The notes under the pieces: model-generated | Told to the model about the DNA's origin: nothing | The model's database searches: none | The model's input: the letters and a program-made list of their open reading frames with translations, nothing else | Part shown: positions 35,849-43,925 of the stretch, piece by piece | Layout of the letters: each line of letters begins with the position of its first letter | Numbering within the stretch: the stretch's first letter is position 1 | Assembly (NCBI GenBank): GCA_036384915.1 | Contig: DASVLJ010000060.1 | Span: 1 to 64,000 of the forward strand | Reading direction: 5' to 3' | From: PKWO01 sp036384915 | GTDB lineage: Bacteria; Pseudomonadota; Gammaproteobacteria; Burkholderiales; Burkholderiaceae_D | DNA length: 64,000 nt | Made by a program: the position numbers and the translations under genes

Positions 35849-36024
35849 CGGGCGGGGCTGGGCCGGGGTTGAGCGGTATAATGGCGAATAATCGCATAAG
35901 ACCGGCAGACCGTAGTTTCAAGTCGTTCCCGCGGGGCGGCCGCCTGCCTGCATGGAAATGACAGAAAGCCGATTGCAGCAGTCCGGTCTTGGCGCGCACG
36001 AATTCATAATCCGCCGGAATCGCC

Positions 36025-37059
36025 ATGACCCAATCCCTCACCATCATCCGCCCCGACGACTGGCACCTGCACCTGCGCGACGGCACCGCGCTCGCCGCCG
36101 TGCTGCCGCACACCGCGCGCCAATTCGCGCGCGCCATCGTCATGCCCAACCTGAAGCCGCCCGTCACCACGACCGGGCAGGCGCTGGCCTACCGCGAACG
36201 CATCCTGGCCGCGCTGCCCGAAGGCATGAGCTTCGAACCCTTGATGACCTTGTATCTGACCGATAACACGCAGCCTGACGAAATCCGCCGTGCCAAGGAT
36301 AGCGGCATGATCCATGCCGTCAAGCTGTACCCGGCCGGCGCCACGACGAACTCCGACGCCGGCGTGACCGATCTGGCCAAATGCACCAAGGTGCTTGAGA
36401 CCATGCAGGAAGTCGGCATGCCCTTCCTGGTGCATGGCGAAGTGACCGATTCCGACATCGACCTGTTCGACCGCGAAGCCGTGTTCATCGAGCGCGTGAT
36501 GCAGCCGCTCAAGCGCAACATGCCGGCCCTGCGCGTGGTGTTCGAGCACATTACGACCAAGGAAGCCGCGCAATACGTGATGGATGCCGACGACACCGTG
36601 GGGGCCACCATCACGGCGCATCACTTGCTGTACAACCGCAATGAAATCTTCAAAGGCGGCATCCGCCCGCATTACTACTGCCTGCCCGTCCTGAAGCGCG
36701 AGACGCACCGGCGCGCCTTGGTGGCGGCGGCGACCTCGGGCAGCCCCAAGTTTTTCCTGGGCACCGATTCGGCGCCGCATGCCAAGGGTTTGAAGGAGCA
36801 TGCCTGCGGCTGTGCCGGGTGCTATACGGCCCTGCACGCAATGGAGTTGTATGCGCAAGCGTTCGACCAGGCCGGCGCGCTCGACAAGCTCGAAGGCTTT
36901 GCCAGCCTGCACGGCCCGGCGTTCTACCGTTTGCCGCCCAACGGCAGCAGCGTCACGCTGGAGCGCAAGGGCTGGACCATTCCCGCCGAACTGCCTTTCG
37001 GCGACACCACCATCGTCCCCCTGAACGGCGGCGAGGCCATGGCGTGGAAGCTGGCCTGA
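36025..37059 (+). CDS. pyrC: Dihydroorotase, class II
   Basis: 344 residues, the length of the E. coli-type enzyme. It cyclises carbamoyl-aspartate to dihydroorotate in pyrimidine synthesis. The zinc-site motif is DDWHLHLRDG; the carboxylated-Lys segment is MIHAVKLYPAGATTNSDAG; later ligands lie in FLVHGEVTD, FEHITTKEAA and GTDSAPHAKGLKEHACGCAG. The next gene begins 16 bases before its stop, so the two are coupled. Confidence 0.97.
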   Translation: MTQSLTIIRPDDWHLHLRDGTALAAVLPHTARQFARAIVMPNLKPPVTTTGQALAYRERILAALPEGMSFEPLMTLYLTDNTQPDEIRRAKDSGMIHAVKLYPAGATTNSDAGVTDLAKCTKVLETMQEVGMPFLVHGEVTDSDIDLFDREAVFIERVMQPLKRNMPALRVVFEHITTKEAAQYVMDADDTVGATITAHHLLYNRNEIFKGGIRPHYYCLPVLKRETHRRALVAAATSGSPKFFLGTDSAPHAKGLKEHACGCAGCYTALHAMELYAQAFDQAGALDKLEGFASLHGPAFYRLPPNGSSVTLERKGWTIPAELPFGDTTIVPLNGGEAMAWKLA

Positions 37060-37856
37060 CGGAACAGCCCGAATTCGGCACGATAGCCTGGTCCGCACCC
37101 TGGCTCGAAGATTGGCGGAGCTGGGCGCCGGATTGCGCCGGCAACGGATGGCGCGATGCCTTGAATGCCATGGCGCGTGCGATGGACTTGCGCAACGCTG
37201 GCGGCCTGCCGCTGCGTTTCGTCGAGCAAAGCGCATTGCCCGAAAGCGCGGCCTACGAAGCCTTCATCCACGATAACGGCGATGTGCCTACGCGCGCCAA
37301 CCTGCATGACTTCTTCAACGCCTTGATCTGGCTCAGCTATCCCAGGATCAAGCGCGGCTTGAACGCAATCCAGGCGCGCGAGCTGGCCGCCGCCGGCGTC
37401 GGCAAGACGCGCGGCAGCGTGCGTGATGCGGCGACGCTTTTCGACGAAAATGCGGCCTTGTTTGCCTGCGCCGATCCGGCGATTGTTGCCGCCTTGCGCG
37501 CACATGAATGGGAGAACCTGTTCATCGAACGGCGCGCGGCGTTTGGCATGCAATGCGCGGCGTTTCCCTTCGGCCACGCCTTGCTGGAAAAATTGACGGC
37601 CCCGTTCAAGGCCATCACGGCGCACGCCTGGGTAGTTGAAACCGACGCGGCGTTTTTCCGGTTAAGCCGGGAGGAGCAGCGCAGGCGTCTTGATCGCATC
37701 GTGGCGGATCAATTGGAGGCCGGCTTGCCCGGGGCCGGCTTCACCCCCTTGCCCGTGCTCGGCATACCCGGCTGGGCAACGGGGCAGGATGCGGAGTATT
37801 ATCGCGATCGGAGCGTCTTCCGTCCAAAAAGAAGCAGAACCAACCTGGAGCACTGA
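37044..37856 (+). CDS. DUF3025 domain protein
   Basis: About 270 residues from GTG 37044, overlapping the pyrC stop by 16 bases. DUF3025 segments are LRFVEQSALPESAAYEAFIH, PTRANLHDFFNALIWLSYPR and HEWENLFIERRAAFG. No catalytic motif is known; the His/Asp-rich HDFFNALIW block is the most conserved part and has been likened to a metal site. No signal peptide, so it is cytosolic. It overlaps coq7 by one base, forming a pyrC-DUF3025-coq7 unit. Confidence 0.85.
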   Translation: MEAGLTEQPEFGTIAWSAPWLEDWRSWAPDCAGNGWRDALNAMARAMDLRNAGGLPLRFVEQSALPESAAYEAFIHDNGDVPTRANLHDFFNALIWLSYPRIKRGLNAIQARELAAAGVGKTRGSVRDAATLFDENAALFACADPAIVAALRAHEWENLFIERRAAFGMQCAAFPFGHALLEKLTAPFKAITAHAWVVETDAAFFRLSREEQRRRLDRIVADQLEAGLPGAGFTPLPVLGIPGWATGQDAEYYRDRSVFRPKRSRTNLEH

Positions 37857-38482
37857 TGTTTGCCATCGACGATTTGATCAACGGTTTCGACAAGAGCCTG
37901 CGCGTGCTGTCGGGCGTGACTGCTGCCGGCCGCCCGAACCCGGCCGCGCATACGCTCGATGCCAAGCTCGACGATGCCGAACGGCGCCATAGCGCAGGCC
38001 TGATGCGCGTCAACCACGTCGGCGAAATCTGTGCCCAGGCCCTGTATGAGGCGCAGGGCAAGTTTTCGCGCAACCCGGCTCTGCGCACGCAATTCGCGCA
38101 AGCGGGACGAGAAGAGGAAGACCACCTGGCCTGGACCGCCGAGCGTCTGCGAGAACTGGGTTCGCACACCAGCGTCTTGAATCCGTTCTGGTATGCCGGC
38201 GCGTTTGCGCTCGGCGTCGTGGCCGCGCACAGCGGCGATGCGCAAAGCCTCGGCTTCGTCGTCGAAACCGAGCGCCAGGTCAAGGAGCATCTGGAAGGCC
38301 ATCTCGGCAAGCTGCCGCAACAGGATGCCAAGTCGCGCGCCATCGTGGAACAGATGCGCGACGACGAAGTCGCGCATGGTAATGCCGCAGCGGCGCTGGG
38401 CGCCAGCGAATTGCCGCTGCCCGTGCGCGGCGCGATGCGCGCGATGGCGAAGGTGATGACTGCTACGGCTTACTATCTGTAA
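37856..38482 (+). CDS. coq7: 2-polyprenyl-3-methyl-6-methoxy-1,4-benzoquinone hydroxylase
   Basis: 208 residues of the Coq7/demethoxyubiquinone hydroxylase family, the di-iron monooxygenase for the second-last step of ubiquinone synthesis. The ligand pairs typical of the fold are visible: VNHVGEICAQALYEAQ and GREEEDHLAWTAERL in the first half, then VVETERQVKEHLEGHLG and MRDDEVAHGNAA in the second. The ATG overlaps the preceding stop (TGATG). The C-terminal segment MRAMAKVMTATAYYL is the usual membrane-docking end. Confidence 0.95.
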   Translation: MFAIDDLINGFDKSLRVLSGVTAAGRPNPAAHTLDAKLDDAERRHSAGLMRVNHVGEICAQALYEAQGKFSRNPALRTQFAQAGREEEDHLAWTAERLRELGSHTSVLNPFWYAGAFALGVVAAHSGDAQSLGFVVETERQVKEHLEGHLGKLPQQDAKSRAIVEQMRDDEVAHGNAAAALGASELPLPVRGAMRAMAKVMTATAYYL

Positions 38483-38573
38483 GCGCCGCGCCGTTGGACA
38501 AATCGCCCCGTCCGCCATAATATGGTGTGCATAGCGACGCCCAGCCCGTCCCAAATAGGCGGCAAATTTCGCA

Positions 38574-39392
38574 ATGACCAAGCTGCCCCTGTATCTCGCC
38601 TTGACGCTCTTGCCATGTCTGCATGCGGCGGCGGGCGGCATCACCCTGCGCACCGAAATGGAGGCCGACGCGGCAATGAAATGGGCTGCAGGCGGCGGGA
38701 GCGGCATCTGCCCCGAAGTGCTGCGTGCCATATCGCGCAAGGACCCGGGCATCGAATTCGCCTGGGGCGCGGACCCCGTGCCGCAAAAGCGCGTGGTGGC
38801 CGAAGCGGAAGCAGGGCGGATCGACGTCGTATGCGGCCTGGGCCGCACGCCTGAACGGGAACAGCAACTCGTCATTCCCGCCGTCGTATTGTATGACGAC
38901 ACGCTCGTCGCCGCCGTGCGTGCAGGCGATTCGCTGCGCGTAAGCGAACTGGCTGAACTGAAGAAATTGCCGCCGTCGGACACCATCCTGCTGACCCACG
39001 GCGCGCGCCTGGTCGGACGCCTGGCCGAACTGGGCGTGCGCCAGGTCGACGAAGGCGCCAAGTCGCCCGCCGACAACCTGGAAAAACTGGTGCGCGGGCG
39101 CGGGCGGGTGTTTTTATTCCATGAACCCGGCCTGACCTGGGAAATCCGGCAGGCGCACCTGGAAGACAAGGTGGAAGTGCTGCCGGCGGTCTTGAGTGTC
39201 GATCAGCACTATTTGATGCTGTCGCGCCGTGTGCCGGCCGAGCAGGTCAAGCGCATTACCGCCGCGCTGATCGAGCTGAAAAACGACGGCACCCTGCACG
39301 AAATCGCGGCGCGCTGGTCGCCGGGATTACGCAGACGCCATGGCGCTTCGCAGGAACGGGAGGCCTCCGCAACCATGGCCGAGTCGCGTTAG
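38574..39392 (+). CDS. Periplasmic solute-binding protein-like (type 2, amino-acid family)
   Basis: 272 residues with signal peptide (LPLYLALTLLPCLHAAAG). The mature part looks like the amino-acid/transporter substrate-binding domain common in Burkholderiales as stand-alone proteins: GICPEVLRAISRKDPGIEF, then VVCGLGRTPEREQQL and LMLSRRVPAEQVKRI. No transporter genes are adjacent. The ligand is unknown, and it may act as a sensor accessory. It lies 91 bases after coq7 with its own probable promoter. Confidence 0.8.
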   Translation: MTKLPLYLALTLLPCLHAAAGGITLRTEMEADAAMKWAAGGGSGICPEVLRAISRKDPGIEFAWGADPVPQKRVVAEAEAGRIDVVCGLGRTPEREQQLVIPAVVLYDDTLVAAVRAGDSLRVSELAELKKLPPSDTILLTHGARLVGRLAELGVRQVDEGAKSPADNLEKLVRGRGRVFLFHEPGLTWEIRQAHLEDKVEVLPAVLSVDQHYLMLSRRVPAEQVKRITAALIELKNDGTLHEIAARWSPGLRRRHGASQEREASATMAESR

Positions 39393-39406
39393 CCGGGCAA
39401 TCGCGG

Positions 39407-39847
39407 CTATTCCGCAGCTTGCGGCAGGATCTCGACGATTTCGAATGAGTGCGTGATCTCCGCCGTCTTGGCCATCATGATCGTGGCCGAGCAGTATTTT
39501 TCATGCGACAGCTTGATCGCGCGCTCCACCGCATTGGCCTTCAGCTTGTGCCCCGTCACCGTGAAATGGAAATTGATCCTGGTGAACACCTTGGGATCGG
39601 TTTCGGCGCGTTCGGCGGTGAGCTTCACGTCGCAGCCGTGCACGTCTTCGCGGCCGCGCTTCAGCATCAAGACCACGTCATAGGCGGTGCAGCCGCCCGT
39701 GCCGGCCAAGACCATTTCCATCGGACGCGGCGCCAGGTTGCGCCCGCCGCCATCGGGCGCGCCATCCATGGCGGCGATATGGCCCGAGCCGGTTTCGGCG
39801 ACGAAGGTCATGCCGGACTTGCCGGCCCAGCGTACGGTGCATTCCAT
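39407..39847 (-). CDS. OsmC family protein (YhfA-like)
   Basis: 146 residues. Both reactive cysteines of OsmC peroxidases are present (GGCTAYDVVLMLKRG and VHGCDVKL), with the family ending HEKYCSATIMMAKTAEI. Members reduce organic hydroperoxides in the cytoplasm, although the YhfA-like branch is poorly tested. Gene stands alone with GGGGA upstream of the ATG. It converges with the solute-binding gene (14 bases between stops). Confidence 0.9.
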   Translation of the reverse strand: MECTVRWAGKSGMTFVAETGSGHIAAMDGAPDGGGRNLAPRPMEMVLAGTGGCTAYDVVLMLKRGREDVHGCDVKLTAERAETDPKVFTRINFHFTVTGHKLKANAVERAIKLSHEKYCSATIMMAKTAEITHSFEIVEILPQAAE

Positions 39848-39908
39848 GTTTGATTCCCCAGCAGATTGACGAATCGGTCATTCTACCGTGAATGGCCGAC
39901 TCGACCGG

Positions 39909-40982
39909 TCACAGCCTGAAACGGGAGAGCGCCTCGCTCAGGCGTGCAGCCTGGTCGCGCAGGCTTTCCGCCGCTGCCGCGCTTTGCTCGACCAGGGCGG
40001 CGTTTTGCTGCGTGCTATCGTCCAGCCGCGCAACGGCCTCGCTCACGTCGGCCATGCCGGACAGTTGCGACTGCGCCGTGCTTTCGCATTCGCCGACCAG
40101 GCCCGCCACTTCCTCGATCGAGGCCACCACGGCATGCATGCTGTCGCCGGTATCGTTGACCAGCTTGGCTCCCACGTCGACCTGGTTCACCGATTCGGTG
40201 ATCAAGTCCTTGATTTCCTTGGCTGCCGAAGCGCTGCGCTGGGCCAGGTTGCGCACTTCCGTCGCCACCACGGCAAAGCCGCGCCCCTGTTCGCCGGCGC
40301 GCGCGGCTTCCACGGCGGCGTTCAAGGCAAGGATATTGGTCTGGAATGCGATGCCGTCGATCACGCCGATGATGTCGGCGATCTTTTTCGAGGACTTGCT
40401 GACTTCTTCCATTGCCGCCACGGTCTGGCTTACCAGGCTGCCGCTGCCGTGAGCGCGCTGCGTGGCTTCCTCGGCCAGGCGCCGCACGCGTTGCAAGGCA
40501 TCGCCGATACGCGCACTTTCGCTCATCTCGCGCAAGGCGCTGCTGGCGCGCTGCAATTCGATGCCGGACTGTTCGGTGCGCACGCTCAAGTCCTGGTTGC
40601 CGGAGGCAATCTCGGATGCCGCCGTGGCAACCTGCTGGGCGCCCTCGTTGACCGTGGCCAGGAGCGCGCGCAAGGCTTGTTGCAGGCTGGCGAAAGCGCC
40701 CAGCGCGGTGCGCGCGGCGTCGTTGCCTTCGACGGGAACCGGTGTCGAGAGATCGCCGGCGGCCATGGTCGCCGCGCTTGTCACCATGCTGGCGACGAAC
40801 CCCTTGACCGCGGTGGCGCCGCTCAAATAGATCAGGAACCCGAGAACGACGAAGACGGTGCTGGAACCGAGCGTGGCGCCGGGCGACCAGCCGCGGTACA
40901 CCCCAAGCCCGACGCAGACTTGCGCCGTGACCAGGAAGCCGGTGAACAGGATGAAGCGTTGGGCAAGGGACAGATTGAACAT
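39909..40982 (-). CDS. Methyl-accepting chemotaxis protein with minimal periplasmic region
   Basis: About 357 residues from ATG 40982; an upstream in-frame ATG at 41060 adds 26 poorly conserved residues and is less likely. Two membrane helices lie close together (FILFTGFLVTAQVCVGLGV; TVFVVLGFLIYLSGATAV) with only a short loop, so no periplasmic ligand domain. A HAMP-like segment leads into the signalling coiled coil, with hairpin tip GRGFAVVATEVRNLAQRSASAAKEIKDLI. It talks to CheA/CheW. With no sensor domain it probably reads membrane or cytoplasmic state. Confidence 0.88.
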   Translation of the reverse strand: MFNLSLAQRFILFTGFLVTAQVCVGLGVYRGWSPGATLGSSTVFVVLGFLIYLSGATAVKGFVASMVTSAATMAAGDLSTPVPVEGNDAARTALGAFASLQQALRALLATVNEGAQQVATAASEIASGNQDLSVRTEQSGIELQRASSALREMSESARIGDALQRVRRLAEEATQRAHGSGSLVSQTVAAMEEVSKSSKKIADIIGVIDGIAFQTNILALNAAVEAARAGEQGRGFAVVATEVRNLAQRSASAAKEIKDLITESVNQVDVGAKLVNDTGDSMHAVVASIEEVAGLVGECESTAQSQLSGMADVSEAVARLDDSTQQNAALVEQSAAAAESLRDQAARLSEALSRFRL

Positions 40983-41131
40983 GGAGCTGCGCTCTCGGTG
41001 TGCATTGGGAAATTCATGTTTGCACAAAAGCGGTGCGCTCGCAATGAAAGTACGCCACAAGTTGCGCGCTTAGGGTAAGCTAAGCGACGTTTTTTACAAT
41101 CGTTATCAATTCAAATAGAGTAATCCACGCC

Positions 41132-41638
41132 ATGCTTGCCTCGCTTGCATCCTCCGGATTGGCCGTACGGCCTGCCACGTCCGGCGACCAGCCTTTTCTC
41201 GAGACGCTGTTCCGCAGCGCGCGGCCCGATCTGCAATTCATCGACGCCGACCGCGACTTCGTCGAAGCCGTGATCGAGCAGCAGCACCAAGTACAGCAGC
41301 AGGGCGCGGGCGAGAACTTTCCCGACGCGATGCACTTCGTGATCGAAAAGACACAGCACAACATTGGCGCACTGGTGGTCGATTTCGGCCCCAGCGAGGT
41401 GCGCGTGCTCTACATTGCCTTTGTTCCCACAGCGCGCGGCCTGGGTTATGGCAAGACCATCCTGCAGGGCGTGCAACAGGCCGCCACGCAAAACCGCTGC
41501 CCGGTGGCCGTCACGGTCTGGCGCAGCAATCCCGGCGCGAAGAAAATCTACCTTGAACTTGGATTCAAGGTGGAGGAAAGCCACGCGACCGCCGAGCGCA
41601 TGGTGTGGTATCCCGGCGCTTCGCTGGTGCAGGCTTGA
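41132..41638 (+). CDS. GNAT family N-acetyltransferase
   Basis: 168 residues. The acetyl-CoA-binding motif A is VLYIAFVPTARGLGYGKTIL (R/Q-x-x-G-x-G/A form, here RGLGYG), followed by motif B (VWRSNPGAKKIYLELGFKVEE). It transfers an acetyl group to an amine on an unknown substrate in the cytosol. Divergent from the chemoreceptor gene. Confidence 0.9.
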   Translation: MLASLASSGLAVRPATSGDQPFLETLFRSARPDLQFIDADRDFVEAVIEQQHQVQQQGAGENFPDAMHFVIEKTQHNIGALVVDFGPSEVRVLYIAFVPTARGLGYGKTILQGVQQAATQNRCPVAVTVWRSNPGAKKIYLELGFKVEESHATAERMVWYPGASLVQA

Positions 41639-41656
41639 GGGAGCGTTCTTCCCCCG

Positions 41657-41971
41657 TTAATTGAATATCACTTCGTAATACGCCTTGGAAGGATCGCGAC
41701 CGGCCGGCGCCACGCGGGAAACGTAGGCATTCTCGAGCAGGGCCCGATCCTGGTGCCGAAGATGGCAAGGGCCGGCGACAAATTCATTGGCTTCGGCAAC
41801 CAATCCCAGCGTGAAAGGTGTGCGTGGCGATGCCGCATGCGGATTGCGTGCCTTGGGCGAGAGCCAGGTTCCCTCGATTTGCACAGTCAGCGAGCTGCCG
41901 TCGGGCAGGGACATCGTGCAGGCTTGCCCGGTCAAAGGCGAAAATTGTTCGGCATCGGCTTGGTCGAGCAT
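41657..41971 (-). CDS. DUF6916-like small protein, tail-collar partner
   Basis: 104 residues without signal peptide (LTGQACTMSLPDGSSLTVQI, then FTLGLVAEANEFVAGPCHL and SRVAPAGRDPSKAYYEVIFN). It matches my memory of DUF6916 proteins, which are regularly encoded next to tail-collar (microcystin-dependent-protein-like) genes, as here. Function is unknown. It lies about 100 bases downstream of the tail-collar gene on the same strand, with a strong hairpin between them. Confidence 0.7.
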   Translation of the reverse strand: MLDQADAEQFSPLTGQACTMSLPDGSSLTVQIEGTWLSPKARNPHAASPRTPFTLGLVAEANEFVAGPCHLRHQDRALLENAYVSRVAPAGRDPSKAYYEVIFN

Positions 41972-42012
41972 GGTCCGGTCTTGGTGAAGATAGCAATAGG
42001 CAATGATACAGA

Positions 42013-42047
42013 GAAGGGCGCCGCATTGGCAAAATGCGGCGCCCTTC
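42013..42047 (-). terminator. Strong hairpin after the tail-collar gene
   Basis: A perfect 15-bp stem, GAAGGGCGCCGCATT (42013-42027) with AATGCGGCGCCCTTC (42033-42047), and a five-base loop. It follows the tail-collar stop by about 22 bases. There is no long T-run, so it may be a weak or factor-assisted terminator, or an RNA-stabilising element that sets the ratio with the small downstream gene. Confidence 0.6.
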
Positions 42048-42069
42048 AGGCGCTTGATTTTCCGGAAGC

Positions 42070-42699
42070 TTAGTTACGCGACGGGAAAATACCGTTCATG
42101 GCAATGCAGAAGTTCAGCGCCAGGTAGGGGTTCATCAGGTTGATCGGCAGACTGCTGCCGGTCATGCCGACCGCCACAGTGCCGCCGCCGCCGGAGCTGG
42201 TGGCGGTGACGCCGTTGAGCGGGATGTCAGGGGTCGAGCTCGAAGGGGCCCAGATTTGCGCCGCAAATCCCGTGCCCGCCGGCGATGCGGCGAGCGTATT
42301 GTTACTCGTGCTCGGCGCAGTGCTGTACGGCGTCGTGCTGGGAGGCGTGGACAGTGCCTTGACGCTGACGGAAACACTGCCGCCGCCGGAAGGTGTGAAC
42401 GTGGCCGGATGGTTATGCTGCGGCAGGTTTTGCAGCGTCAACGATTCCTGGTAGGCACCGCCGTTTTCGCCGATCACGTAAGTCGGCAGCCCTAGGCCTT
42501 GGCCCATGCTGATCGGCACGCGGCCGCGCAGGTCCGGCAGCTGGAAATTCGACGTGCCGTTGCCGCCGTAGAAGGTGCCGATCAAGGCAAACACGGCTTG
42601 GTATTGCGAGATCGCGACGGTCTGGCCGGCGCACATTTGCCAGCCGCTGGGCGCGAAATTGAAACCGAAGGGGATGATGCTGGCGATGTAGACTTCCAT
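42070..42699 (-). CDS. Phage tail collar domain protein (microcystin-dependent-protein-like)
   Basis: 209 residues. The N-terminal collar domain is clear: GFNFAPSGWQMCAGQTVAIS, QYQAVFALIGTFYGGNG, FQLPDLRGRVPISMGQG, and LQNLPQHNHPATF. A Ser/Thr/Gly-rich variable middle (about 115-180) ends in a conserved tip SLPINLMNPYLALNFCIAMNGIFP. Such stand-alone proteins (MdpB-like) occur outside prophages and are presumed surface or extracellular. No phage genes are nearby. GGAGCAAG precedes the ATG. Confidence 0.9.
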   Translation of the reverse strand: MEVYIASIIPFGFNFAPSGWQMCAGQTVAISQYQAVFALIGTFYGGNGTSNFQLPDLRGRVPISMGQGLGLPTYVIGENGGAYQESLTLQNLPQHNHPATFTPSGGGSVSVSVKALSTPPSTTPYSTAPSTSNNTLAASPAGTGFAAQIWAPSSSTPDIPLNGVTATSSGGGGTVAVGMTGSSLPINLMNPYLALNFCIAMNGIFPSRN

Positions 42700-43044
42700 G
42701 TCTTGCTCCTTAGTGTGATGTGATTGGGCAAAGAAGGCCGCCCCTGATAATTCTCCCCGGCAATTTTTCGCGCAGAATGCCGGTGTCTCAAGATTGCGGG
42801 AGATTTCAGGGTGCGATTGAAGCGCGACACTTTTAACACAAGGAAAGTAACGAAGCTACCTGTCAACTTTGATAGGAGGCAAAACAGCGGATTTCGGGTA
42901 TAGTGTCCGATCGTCATTTTGATGTGCTTCCGAAGCGAAAAAAATGATACTTTCGGGAGGTCAATTACGGGTGACTTCGTGTAATATTGCTGCAAAAACA
43001 ATAATTAAAACCGGCAAGCAACACGAGTAAACGGGGGAGTCAGG
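42700..43044. other. Intergenic control region between tail-collar and sulfotransferase genes
   Basis: 345 bases with divergent genes on both sides. The right half is clearly AT-richer than the genome average (for example 42940-43010), as expected for promoters. ATTAC (42964-42968) and GTAAT (42979-42983) form a loose dyad. I find no RNA gene, riboswitch or clear sigma-70 pair of hexamers. Confidence 0.5.
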
Positions 43045-43875
43045 TTGGAAAGTCGCAAATTTCATTTCATCACCGGTCTGCCGCGTTCCGGTTCGACGTT
43101 GTTGTCGGCCCTGCTCCTGCAAAACCCCGCCTTTCACGCCGGCATGACCAGCCCGGTGGGGACGCTGTTTTCCACCATGCTCGGCCAGTTTTCGGCCGGC
43201 AGCGAATTCGGCCCTGTCATCACGCATGAACAGCGCCGGCGCCTGCTCGGCGGGCTGTTCGAGAATTATTACGCCGACCATCAAGGCAAGCGGGTGATCT
43301 TCGACACCAACCGCATGTGGGCGGCCAAATTACCGGCCGTGCTCGACCTGTTCCCGAATGCCAAAATCGTTGCTTGCGTGCGCAACGTTGCCTGGGTGAT
43401 GGACAGCATAGAACGGCTGTACCGCGCCAATCCCTATGAAAACACCAAGCTCTTCGTCGACGACGTGGAGCGCAACACCGTCTACAGCCGCGTCGATACG
43501 CTGGCCCAACGCAACCGCCTGGTCGGTTTTCCCTGGGCTGCGCTGAAGGAGGCGTATTACGGCGAACATGCCAAATCCATGCTGGTGGTGGATTACGACC
43601 TGCTGACGCAGGCGCCGGAAAAGGTGCTGCGCCTGATCTACGAATTCCTCGGCGAGCCATGGTACGGGCACGATTTCGACAACGTGGAATACGACGCGCC
43701 CGAATTCGACCAGGCGCTGGGCTTGTCGGGCCTGCATCGCGTCAGGCGCAAGGTGGGCGTGGAAGCGCGCCGCACCATTTTGCCGCCGGACCTGTTTGAA
43801 CAATACGCCAAGCTGTCGTTCTGGAACGACGGTGCGGGAAGCGAAGCCCAGGTGATTCGCGCCAAGGCAAACTGA
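43045..43875 (+). CDS. Sulfotransferase family protein
   Basis: 276 residues from TTG 43045 with GGGGGAG seven bases upstream. It transfers sulfate from PAPS to a hydroxyl or tyrosyl group. The 5'-phosphosulfate loop is TGLPRSGSTLLS (residues 10-21); the 3'-phosphate-binding region is probably AKIVACVRNVAWVMDS; the C-terminal half (SMLVVDYDLLTQAPEKVLRL) is typical of the Sulfotransfer_3 group. No signal peptide, so it is cytosolic. It is the first gene of the export cluster, 50 bases before the giant surface protein. That placement suggests it modifies that protein before export, or something bound to it; this is an inference. Confidence 0.88.
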   Translation: MESRKFHFITGLPRSGSTLLSALLLQNPAFHAGMTSPVGTLFSTMLGQFSAGSEFGPVITHEQRRRLLGGLFENYYADHQGKRVIFDTNRMWAAKLPAVLDLFPNAKIVACVRNVAWVMDSIERLYRANPYENTKLFVDDVERNTVYSRVDTLAQRNRLVGFPWAALKEAYYGEHAKSMLVVDYDLLTQAPEKVLRLIYEFLGEPWYGHDFDNVEYDAPEFDQALGLSGLHRVRRKVGVEARRTILPPDLFEQYAKLSFWNDGAGSEAQVIRAKAN

Positions 43876-43925
43876 ACGCAAGACCAAGCTGCTGCACGAA
43901 GTACCGACCAGGGAAGGAAAGAATC

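Noticed and set aside
42070..42699. Reading the tail-collar gene as part of a prophage.
   Set aside because: No integrase, capsid, tail or lysis genes lie within several kilobases, and stand-alone collar proteins with DUF6916 neighbours are common.
42700..43044. A riboswitch in the leader of the sulfotransferase gene.
   Set aside because: I could not match any conserved riboswitch core, and only short weak dyads are present.
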